DNA of 34,751 nucleotides from an uncultured Schlesneria sp. (GTDB lineage: Bacteria; Planctomycetota; Planctomycetia; Planctomycetales; Planctomycetaceae), in NCBI GenBank assembly GCA_903904835.1, contig CAIVEI010000095.1, positions 1-34,751 of the forward strand, in the 5' to 3' direction. Both the position numbers and the translations under genes were made by a program. The notes below the pieces were generated by a model, which saw only the letters and a list, made by a program, of their open reading frames with translations, was not told where the DNA came from and did not search any database. Every line of letters starts with the position of its first letter. Positions within the stretch are counted from its first letter, which is position 1. Shown here piece after piece: positions 1 through 6,240 of the stretch.

Positions 1-64
1 CGACGCGCAAGCGAGGGATCTTCTCTTCGTTTGCATGGGAATAAGATCCCTCGCTGGCGCGTCG
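1..64. repeat. Long palindromic intergenic repeat, copy 1
   Basis: The left arm (1-22) and right arm (43-64) are reverse complements with one mismatch, separated by a 20-nt loop. The arms share the core CGACGCGCAAGCGAGGGATC with the copies at 1012-1083 and 34735-34751. The window starts inside this element, so the outer bases of the left arm may be cut off. It resembles REP/MITE-like intergenic palindromes I recall from planctomycete genomes; a terminator role is possible but unproven. Confidence 0.85.
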
Positions 65-224
65 GGCTAGCGTTTTGAGTTGTTTTTCGTGGCGATGCCT
101 TAACTCTCTATCGATAAATATCTTGTGTCGAATCGCAGAGAATGCGTGAGTATTCCGGACTGGTAACGTCAAGCTGTGGTAATTGAGTTTGGAAGAAAGA
201 CTCTCCTTTGAATCCCAACGAGGC

Positions 225-253
225 TTGCAATCTATTGTCAGGGTCACGATACT
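225..253 (+). promoter_or_regulatory. Candidate sigma-70-like promoter for rpsR
   Basis: TTGCAA (225-230) and GATACT (248-253) are separated by exactly 17 nt, each matching 4 of 6 consensus bases. It is the best-spaced pair I found upstream of the bS18 gene and would give a leader of roughly 140 nt. This is pattern matching only. Confidence 0.35.
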
Positions 254-264
254 GTCCGACCCCC

Positions 265-377
265 TTCAGCCGAGCGTGCTGAACGGTTGATATTGTTTCG
301 CTGGCAGGATGCGTGTCTTGTGACGGCGGGCAAGTTCCTCCCGCGTTTCTTGATGAAACGGGTTCCGGAAGTTCCGG
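265..377 (+). promoter_or_regulatory. Structured leader upstream of rpsR (three hairpins)
   Basis: Three inverted repeats follow one another before the ribosome binding site of rpsR: TTCAGC/GCTGAA (265-270/278-283), CGTTTC/GAAACG with flanking C-G pairs (341-362), and CCGGAA/TTCCGG (365-370/372-377). The last ends 11 nt before the GAGG at 390-393. Ribosomal protein mRNAs often carry autoregulatory leaders, and an S6:S18-binding leader motif is known for rpsF operons. Whether this leader has that role is inference. Confidence 0.35.
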
Positions 378-402
378 GATCGCCAACCTGAGGTACATGA
401 CG

Positions 403-687
403 ATGAATGCGTATACCAAGACTGAAATCAAGAAGCTTCGTAAGAAGCGTCAACGCCTGAAGAAGAAACTGCGTTGCCGGTTTTGTCCCAACGGCTGTGA
501 CAAGTCACCGCGTCCGATCTTTGTTGACTACAAAGACTTGAAGACGCTTCGTACGATGATCGACCGTGAAGGGAACATGCTTGCGCGTCGGAAGACGGGC
601 AATTGTGCAAAGTTCCAACGGGCTGTGCGGGAAGCGATTCTTCGTGCTCGATACGTCGGCTTGCTGCCGTACGTTGCTGAAGAGTGA
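403..687 (+). CDS. rpsR: 30S ribosomal protein bS18
   Basis: bS18 is a small-subunit ribosomal protein that packs with bS6 on the platform of the 30S subunit. The 94-residue product has a lysine/arginine-rich N-terminus, a CRFCPNGC segment, VDYKDLKTL, the TGNCAKFQR block and the terminal LLPYVAE typical of the family. Four cysteines (CxxC, a further C and the C of GNCAK) suggest the zinc-binding (C+) form. I chose ATG 403 because GAGG (390-393) lies 9 nt upstream; ATG 397 is in frame but only 3 nt from it, and longer in-frame extensions do not look like S18. No rpsF, ssb or rplI is adjacent within the window, although these are its usual neighbours. The gene stands alone between two palindromic repeats. 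Confidence 0.95.
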   Translation: MNAYTKTEIKKLRKKRQRLKKKLRCRFCPNGCDKSPRPIFVDYKDLKTLRTMIDREGNMLARRKTGNCAKFQRAVREAILRARYVGLLPYVAEE

Positions 688-1011
688 AATCGGTTGTCGC
701 GAAATTGGGTCGTTACCGGCCCTTTCAGGGCAATCCGATATTATGAACGTTCATACCCGGGGCGGCGCTCGAAGCCGAGCTTGCCCCGGGCTGATTTCTG
801 CCAGCCCTTCAGCCTGAAAATTACGTGTGCTGGTTTTGCATGTGTCAGTTGTCTACGAAAATTTGACATCCGCGCCCCACGATGATCGCCGTTTAAAACC
901 TGCTGAAATCTCGCATTCGACTTGGCTCGGATGATGCATGCATCTGCGATGCGACACAAGATCTTTTACGATCAGGTTTAAACCGTGATAACAAAAACGC
1001 GGTGAAACGTC
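688..1011. other. Gene-free stretch with small palindromes
   Basis: No convincing gene lies between rpsR and the repeat at 1012. It holds a short hairpin GCCCT-TTC-AGGGC (719-731), 31 nt after the rpsR stop, and the GC-rich inverted repeat at 756-790. The rest shows no clear structure. The short open frames here have no recognisable protein features. Confidence 0.6.
756..790. repeat. GC-rich inverted repeat CCCGGGGC/GCCCCGGG
   Basis: Perfect 8-bp arms (756-763 and 783-790) enclose a second small stem, GCTCG/CGAGC (67-71 and 76-80 of the 700s). It could terminate rpsR transcription, but no T-tract follows, so a REP-like element is equally possible. Confidence 0.6.
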
Positions 1012-1083
1012 AGCCCGACGCGCAAGCGAGGGATCTCGTTTTGGTTTAGGCGGGAATAAGATCCCTCGCTTGCGCGTCGGGCT
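1012..1083. repeat. Long palindromic intergenic repeat, copy 2 (complete)
   Basis: This is a complete copy with perfect 25-bp arms (1012-1036 and 1059-1083) around a 22-nt loop. The arm begins AGCCCGACGCGCAAGCGAGG. Its last two bases are part of the fliI stop codon (complement of 1082-1084). It sits between the convergent rpsR (+) and fliF-fliI (-) transcripts and could act as a bidirectional terminator, although neither strand has a T-run after the stem. Confidence 0.9.
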
Positions 1084-2386
1084 ATGGAATAATCGGGATT
1101 AGCTGTTGAAGTCGAACGACAGAATTTGTCAGCAATTCCGTTTCTGTCGGGGATTGCCGCAGGAACGATTGGATCTGTTCCTTTGTTCTGATTGCCGCGT
1201 CGACTGCCGTGTTTGAACCACTTTGGTAGGCGCCAATTGAGATCAAGTCTTCTGCTTGCTGGTATGCCGAGAGAATCTGTCGCAATGATGTCGCGGATTT
1301 TCGATGCTCGTCACTGGTGATCTCGGGCATCAAGCGCGAGATGCTGGTCAGGATATCAATCGCAGGGAAGTGCCCTTGTTGCGCGAGTTTTCTTGACAGC
1401 ATGATATGACCATCCAGAATGCCTCGAACGGCGTCCGAGACGGGTTCATTCGTGTCATCTCCTTCCACCAGAACGGTGTAGAAACCGGTGATACTACCGG
1501 AATTTGTCCTTCCGGTTCTTTCAAGTAACTTCGGGAGCAACGAGAAAACACTCGGCGGATAACCTCGCGTTGCCGGCGGCTCGCCTGCGGCAAGGCCGAT
1601 TTCTCGCTGGGCCAGTGCGAATCGCGTGATGCTGTCCATGACCAACAAGACATCGCGACCGGTCTCGCGGAAGTATTCGGCGATCGCCGTTCCGAGATAG
1701 GCGGCACGCAATCGAAGAACTGCGGGATCGTCCCCCGTCGCAACGACGACGACGCTCCTAGCGAGCCCGTCTGGACCGAGGTCTCGCTCGATGAACTCGC
1801 GAACTTCGCGTCCTCGTTCGCCGATCAGGACCACGACATTGATGTCCGCCTCGGTGGATCTTGCAATCTGGCCGAGCAGGGTGCTTTTGCCCACACCGCT
1901 TCCAGCGAAGATCCCTAATCTTTGTCCTTTTGCGCACGTCAGCATTCCATCAATGGCTCGTACGCCAGTTGCCAGAGGCTCGTTAATTCTTGGCCTTTGC
2001 ATCGGCGGCACGGGTATTGAGTGGAGATTGACGTGTCGGGGAAGTATGGCGGGAGGCAGTCCATCAATGAAACGGCCTCGCCCGTTAATGATTCGTCCGA
2101 GCATTGCATCGCCCACTCGTGCTCCTTGAACGGAATGACCAAGGATCGCTCGCGTACCGCGTCGGACGCCACTCAGATCACCGTAGGGCAACAGTAAGGT
2201 CTCTTCCCCCGAAAATCCGATGACTTCCGCTTCCAGGACTGTCCCTTGTTCGGATTCCAATTTCGCAATGGCACCGAGTGGAGCTGGAAAGCCGGAAACA
2301 GAGACAGTCAGTCCCACGATGCGGGTGACGCGACCGGTCAGTCCGACTGGCAGGATGAAGCGAACGTGTTCATCGAGAGTGAGCAT
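1082..2386 (-). CDS. fliI: Flagellar export ATPase FliI
   Basis: FliI is the hexameric ATPase at the base of the flagellar type III export apparatus; it helps unload and unfold export substrates at the cytoplasmic face. The 434-residue product has the F1-beta-like layout: a beta-barrel N-domain (about 1-95), P-loop GSGVGKST (162-169), GERGRE with the catalytic glutamate (189-194) and Walker B LLVMD (247-251). Its length is close to the usual 435-460. GAGG lies 7 nt before the ATG. It is last in the operon, 24 bp after fliH. The stop codon overlaps the palindrome at 1012-1083, and no fliJ follows. An injectisome ATPase is the alternative, but the fliF and fliG neighbours argue for the flagellum. 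Confidence 0.95.
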   Translation of the reverse strand: MLTLDEHVRFILPVGLTGRVTRIVGLTVSVSGFPAPLGAIAKLESEQGTVLEAEVIGFSGEETLLLPYGDLSGVRRGTRAILGHSVQGARVGDAMLGRIINGRGRFIDGLPPAILPRHVNLHSIPVPPMQRPRINEPLATGVRAIDGMLTCAKGQRLGIFAGSGVGKSTLLGQIARSTEADINVVVLIGERGREVREFIERDLGPDGLARSVVVVATGDDPAVLRLRAAYLGTAIAEYFRETGRDVLLVMDSITRFALAQREIGLAAGEPPATRGYPPSVFSLLPKLLERTGRTNSGSITGFYTVLVEGDDTNEPVSDAVRGILDGHIMLSRKLAQQGHFPAIDILTSISRLMPEITSDEHRKSATSLRQILSAYQQAEDLISIGAYQSGSNTAVDAAIRTKEQIQSFLRQSPTETELLTNSVVRLQQLIPIIP

Positions 2387-2410
2387 ATCAATTCCTCAAT
2401 GTCACGTGAG

Positions 2411-3109
2411 TTAGTCGTCGACCAGTTCTTCGGCGATACGGTGCAGCATGGTTTCGACCCTGGCGTCGATTTCTCCGTGGCGCGTCTCGATTCGGCAACC
2501 CCCTCTCATTGAATGAGGATCGGGAACCAGAGTCGTGTCGGCACAGGCAGTCAGAGATTGCACAATTTGTGGTGCTCGATCCCCCCAGGCGGACAGGTCA
2601 TCGGGATGCAGGTAGACTGTGAGTTGTGGTTGTCCTGCGGCAAGTCGCAGGGCATCTGAAATCATCTCAGTGGCAAACTCGGGCCGTGCGGCCAACTGGC
2701 GATGGAGAAGTTTTTCGGCAATGGCAACACCGAGTCGGACGGCAATTTGTTCCCATCTGACGAGCCATCGATCACGTTCGGCCTGAAGTGATTCGGCAGC
2801 GGCTTGTAGTGCCGGGAGGGCGGTTGCCAATTGAGCAGTCACCTGCTGATCAGCGATCTCAGCGGCCATTTTGGCGATAATTTCCCGGGAATCACGCAGG
2901 CCAAGTGACCGACCCTCGTCTCTGGCGGCAGCCAGGGCTTGTTCACAAATCTGCACGGCGTCATTTCGTGCCGCGTTCAGGATTTGTTCGGCGTCGCGAC
3001 GGGCCTCGGCAACGATCTGGTTTCCCTGCTCTTGGAGATCAACGAAATTGAAGACTTCAACTGTTGATAAGGCGTGGGTGGAGTGGGCTTTGATGATTCG
3101 AGCATTCAT
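2411..3109 (-). CDS. fliH: Flagellar assembly protein FliH
   Basis: FliH binds and regulates the FliI ATPase and helps dock it at the export gate. The 232-residue product is mostly long charged and alanine-rich helix in its first half (about 25-115), consistent with the elongated FliH/V-type peripheral-stalk fold. The C-terminal part carries HPDD (168-171) and the GGCRIETRHGEIDARVET block (203-220), which matches the conserved GGC-E-GEIDA-L region of FliH. The gene starts 12 bp after the fliG stop and ends 24 bp before fliI, so the three are probably co-transcribed. No strong Shine-Dalgarno is visible, so translational coupling to fliG is likely. Confidence 0.9.
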   Translation of the reverse strand: MNARIIKAHSTHALSTVEVFNFVDLQEQGNQIVAEARRDAEQILNAARNDAVQICEQALAAARDEGRSLGLRDSREIIAKMAAEIADQQVTAQLATALPALQAAAESLQAERDRWLVRWEQIAVRLGVAIAEKLLHRQLAARPEFATEMISDALRLAAGQPQLTVYLHPDDLSAWGDRAPQIVQSLTACADTTLVPDPHSMRGGCRIETRHGEIDARVETMLHRIAEELVDD

Positions 3110-3121
3110 GATCGTGAGAGT

Positions 3122-4141
3122 TCATCCTGCTTTTGCAATTCGATCATTGGTTTTGTGTCGATTGACTTTTGGTGCTGGTAACTCGATCTGGCCGTTGGCT
3201 TCAAGTACCAGAATCGCGCGTGCGACTTGCTCTTGTCCGGCTGTGATTTCGCTCAATCGAAGCGGTCCCACCGACTTCATATCGGTTTTCAAAGCGTCAC
3301 CCATTTTTTCTGGAAGACGTTTGATAAGTCGCTGTCGAAGCGATTCCGAGCACCCTTTGAGCGCGACCGCCCAGGGGCATTCGGTTGTCTCCTGCAGGAT
3401 GGTCTCAAGTGTTTCGTCACTTAGGCTGGCGAGATCCTGGAATGAAAACAGGGATTCCCGGATGGTTTTCGCGACGCCGGGGTCTTTTTGATCAAGGGAA
3501 TGTAAAATGGCATGAGACCTCGTTCGCTCTGTTTCGTGCAACACGTCCGCTGCATGATCGACGCCCCGAGTACGAACGGGCTTTTGCCCGGTACGCATCT
3601 GCAAAAGTGTCGCGATCTCGGTCAAAACATCGGCATCTGTGGGGCCAAGCCTGGCGAGCCTGCCGACAATTTCGGCCTGTTGTGACGGACTGAAGCCAGC
3701 CAGGACTTGCGATGCCATGCCTGGCGGTAATCTTGCGGCGACGACGGCGATCGTCTGTGGATGTTCGTGCTCGATGATTCGTCGCACGTCATCCGAATGC
3801 CGACTGTGCAGAAAGGCGAACGGACCTGCTTCGATCTGTTCATCCAACCGATTCTCAGACGGTTCGACGCTCGCCTGGTCGATTGTTCGCTCGAGCAGTT
3901 CTCTCGCGGTATCTGGTCCTGCAGGCTGGATGAGTGGTCGGGAACCAAACGCGGCTTTGAATTCATTCAGAGCCATTTCCTGTTCTTCTCGCGTGACGTG
4001 ATCGGTGTTAGCAATGGCAAGCGCCACTTGCTCCATTTTTTCGCGAGGCAGTTTTCCCATGACCTCGGATGCCAGTGACTGGTCAAGACTCAGCAACAAA
4101 ATCGCAGTCTTTCGAGTCCCGTCCATGAGATCCGCTTTCAT
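3122..4141 (-). CDS. fliG: Flagellar motor switch protein FliG
   Basis: FliG forms the upper C-ring of the rotor: it binds the MS ring through its N-domain and meets the stator with its C-terminal charged helix. The 339-residue product shows KTAILLLSLD at the N-terminus (11-20), the conserved EHPQT of the middle domain (126-130), and a C-terminal domain containing VGPLRLSEIT and AILVLEANGQIEL (about 291-321), the usual torque-helix region. Its length matches the family (about 330-345). The start ATG overlaps the fliF stop by 4 bp (ATGA, 4138-4141), which supports this start and coupled translation. A second methionine at residue 6 is possible. Confidence 0.93.
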   Translation of the reverse strand: MKADLMDGTRKTAILLLSLDQSLASEVMGKLPREKMEQVALAIANTDHVTREEQEMALNEFKAAFGSRPLIQPAGPDTARELLERTIDQASVEPSENRLDEQIEAGPFAFLHSRHSDDVRRIIEHEHPQTIAVVAARLPPGMASQVLAGFSPSQQAEIVGRLARLGPTDADVLTEIATLLQMRTGQKPVRTRGVDHAADVLHETERTRSHAILHSLDQKDPGVAKTIRESLFSFQDLASLSDETLETILQETTECPWAVALKGCSESLRQRLIKRLPEKMGDALKTDMKSVGPLRLSEITAGQEQVARAILVLEANGQIELPAPKVNRHKTNDRIAKAG

Positions 4142-5694
4142 TCATTTGCCTCGGATAACCAGGTGCCAAGCAGCGTAGCGGATGCCGCAGGATCGCTTTC
4201 TACGAGAGATCGGATTTCGTCACGCAGCATCACGAAGTGATCGACTTTCGAGGCTGTTATCGCTGCGGTCGTTGCCAGCAGCGGTGGTGCAGCAACCGAA
4301 ATCGGTTCGTGTTCGTCGAGGTTTGGTAATTGATGCAATCGGGACGCTGATCTGGTTTGACGCTTCAAAATCCAAACACCAGTTAACATTGTCAGTCCGG
4401 CAATCGTGAGTGTGCCACACCATTTCTGAATGAATGAGGTCAGTTGCACAGATGCAGGCCGAACGGATTCATCCGGTGATTCTGGAGTCAGCCGATCAAC
4501 ACAAGTGACCGAGACGGATTGGCGGGCCGCTTCGGACGGAATCAGTCCGGCGACGATTCGTTCCACTTTGGCGGAAACGTCTTGTTCGATCGCTTCCACG
4601 TCCAACTGGTCAGTTGATGGAAACCTGTTTTGCATGCGGCGAGCGACATCACGAAGGTAGTCGCGAGGGATCGAGACGCTGACTCGAATGTTTTGCGGCA
4701 GATCGGCAACGTGAGCAGTCTTTGAATTGAGATCGGTGGTTGAAAAATCGGACTCGTTGTCGCCGGTCCCGCGGAACCCGGTCAAGTGTTCGTCCGCGTC
4801 AACGAGAGAGACAGGTCGATTGACCACCCGAGCATGATCGTTACGAGTTTGAAGGGCAGTACGTTGTACGAACGATGGTTTTCTTCGTTGGAGATCAATC
4901 TGGACAACGACACTGACATTGGGAATATGCGATAGTGCCTTTTGAAGGCGCTGCTCATATTGGCGACTCATTTCATGCGTTTGCTGACGCTGGCTGGTTT
5001 CAAGCGAGGTATCTGTTGGTTCGCCGGTATAGGCTTGCCCTCGCGTGAGGTCAAAAATTGTGACGTCGGCGGGGAGTAAGTCGGGTACAACGCTCGCGAC
5101 CACATGCCTCAAAGAATTGGCCAAAGTGACAGAAACTTCTCGACCGGCACGCGGTTTCACGGACACATTGGCGGTCGCGCGAGTCTTCTGATTCCAGCCG
5201 GATCGGCGTTCGGGGGATGCGATCACCACCCGAGCGTCTTCGATGTCGGGAACCGCTTTGATCATCCGACGCAACTCTTGAAGTAACAGCGCCTCTTTCA
5301 TCTGCTGGCGTTGTCGATCGGTGCTGAACGGTCCCAGCGTTTCGTAGTGTTTGATCATTTGCGTCCCCAGATCGGCGGGGAGCGCATCGAACTCTAAGAG
5401 GGCCGCGTTGTAGCGGGGAATATCCCTGGCGGGGGCCAGTAATCGCTGTCCATCCCGACGAAAACTCGTCAATCCTGCGGCGGCGAGAGCCCGTTCGGCT
5501 GACGCAAGTTCTTCGTTATCGAATGATTTTCCGAACGAAACGGGTTGGAACTGGGTTCGGTGATTAAAAATGACAAGCCAGCCGAATCCGGCGCAAACAA
5601 AGAAAAGTAACGCGATGGATGCTGCTCGTTGAACGGGCGGCATTTCGCGAAACCGATCGAAAAGTTGCCGAGTTATGCGCGGTAAAACATCCAT
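4138..5694 (-). CDS. fliF: Flagellar MS-ring protein FliF
   Basis: FliF multimerises in the inner membrane to form the MS ring, the base on which rotor and export gate are built. The 518-residue product has an N-terminal membrane segment (about 24-43), a long periplasmic part with ring-building folds, a second membrane segment (about 425-443) and a cytoplasmic tail. The tail ends in a helix (LRDEIRSLVESDP...LLGTWLSE) like the FliG-binding C-terminus of known FliF proteins. It is first in the fliFGHI operon and overlaps fliG by 4 bp. No strong ribosome-binding site is visible. fliE and the flgBC genes often found just upstream are absent; a transporter gene lies there instead. Confidence 0.92.
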   Translation of the reverse strand: MDVLPRITRQLFDRFREMPPVQRAASIALLFFVCAGFGWLVIFNHRTQFQPVSFGKSFDNEELASAERALAAAGLTSFRRDGQRLLAPARDIPRYNAALLEFDALPADLGTQMIKHYETLGPFSTDRQRQQMKEALLLQELRRMIKAVPDIEDARVVIASPERRSGWNQKTRATANVSVKPRAGREVSVTLANSLRHVVASVVPDLLPADVTIFDLTRGQAYTGEPTDTSLETSQRQQTHEMSRQYEQRLQKALSHIPNVSVVVQIDLQRRKPSFVQRTALQTRNDHARVVNRPVSLVDADEHLTGFRGTGDNESDFSTTDLNSKTAHVADLPQNIRVSVSIPRDYLRDVARRMQNRFPSTDQLDVEAIEQDVSAKVERIVAGLIPSEAARQSVSVTCVDRLTPESPDESVRPASVQLTSFIQKWCGTLTIAGLTMLTGVWILKRQTRSASRLHQLPNLDEHEPISVAAPPLLATTAAITASKVDHFVMLRDEIRSLVESDPAASATLLGTWLSEANE

Positions 5695-5744
5695 GGAAAT
5701 CGCGCAGTCTTAAAGTAGACCAATCAAGTCAAAACACGGCGCGT

Positions 5745-5774
5745 CTTATAGTTGCGACAGGCGATTCAACGCAA
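5745..5774 (-). promoter_or_regulatory. Candidate promoter for the fliF operon
   Basis: On the minus strand TTGCGT (5774-5769) and TATAAG (5750-5745) are separated by 18 nt, about 50 nt before the fliF start. I did not find a sigma-54-type TGGC-N-GC pair in the same region. The assignment is tentative. Confidence 0.3.
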
Positions 5775-5859
5775 TGCGAATCGTTCATGCGGCAACCTGT
5801 TAAGCACGGCCGCAACGAGTTTTTGCTGAAAAAACAAAGGCGTGGCTAAAATCCTATGC

Positions 5860-5889
5860 CACTGTTTGACTGTCGTCAGTCAAGCAGTG
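5860..5889. promoter_or_regulatory. 30-bp inverted repeat between fliF and the transporter gene
   Basis: Twelve-base arms (5860-5871 and 5878-5889) pair around a 6-nt spacer with one T/C mismatch that would be a G-U wobble in RNA; the inner part reads TTGACT-GTCGTC-AGTCAA. It lies 12 bp before an ATG with a good Shine-Dalgarno (5902, plus strand) and about 165 bp upstream of fliF (minus). It could be an operator or a factor-independent stem without a T-tract. Confidence 0.6.
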
Positions 5890-5901
5890 CCGAGGTGAGA
5901 G

Positions 5902-6240
5902 ATGAACTTTGATGATAAGGAAGCTACATCTTCTCCGAAGACCCCGAAGCCGTGGCACGTCGAGATCTTGCCCGACAAACAAATGCGAGACGAACTGCTG
6001 CGGCTGGAAGCCGCAGCTATGGGGCGATTTCCGTCATGCTGTCGGACGTCCCTTTTTTCGGTTCGGATCAACGGGTTTGATATGTGGCTTCGGTGGGTTC
6101 GTTCCATGCGAAATGGCAGGTGCAACTTCCGCGCTTTGCTGCGGTTCGACGTTGAGTATTTGCTTGTCAGGCAGCACCGGATTAACTTGAATGGCAGATT
6201 GTTTAGGCTCAAACAGCCAACCGAGTGGTCCGGCCAGTAA
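5902..6240 (+). CDS. Possible small hypothetical protein, overlapping the transporter gene end
   Basis: A 112-codon frame begins at an ATG preceded by GAGGTGAGAG (5893-5902 region), an unusually good match to the anti-Shine-Dalgarno. The first 38 residues (MNFDDKEATSSPKTPKPWHV, then a charged helix with DELLRLEAAA) look protein-like. From 6034 on the frame runs antisense through the 3' end of the transporter gene and looks like shadow coding, rich in R, C and W. I do not recognise it. It could be a genuine gene, the start of one broken by a frameshift, or chance. Confidence 0.25.
   Translation: MNFDDKEATSSPKTPKPWHVEILPDKQMRDELLRLEAAAMGRFPSCCRTSLFSVRINGFDMWLRWVRSMRNGRCNFRALLRFDVEYLLVRQHRINLNGRLFRLKQPTEWSGQ
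5997..6017 (-). terminator. Hairpin just after the transporter stop
   Basis: A 9-bp perfect stem with a 3-nt loop (GCTGCGGCT-GGA-AGCCGCAGC) lies 17 nt past the stop codon of the minus-strand transporter gene. No long T-run follows, so termination is plausible but not certain. If the plus-strand frame at 5902 is coding, the hairpin would lie within it. Confidence 0.4.
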
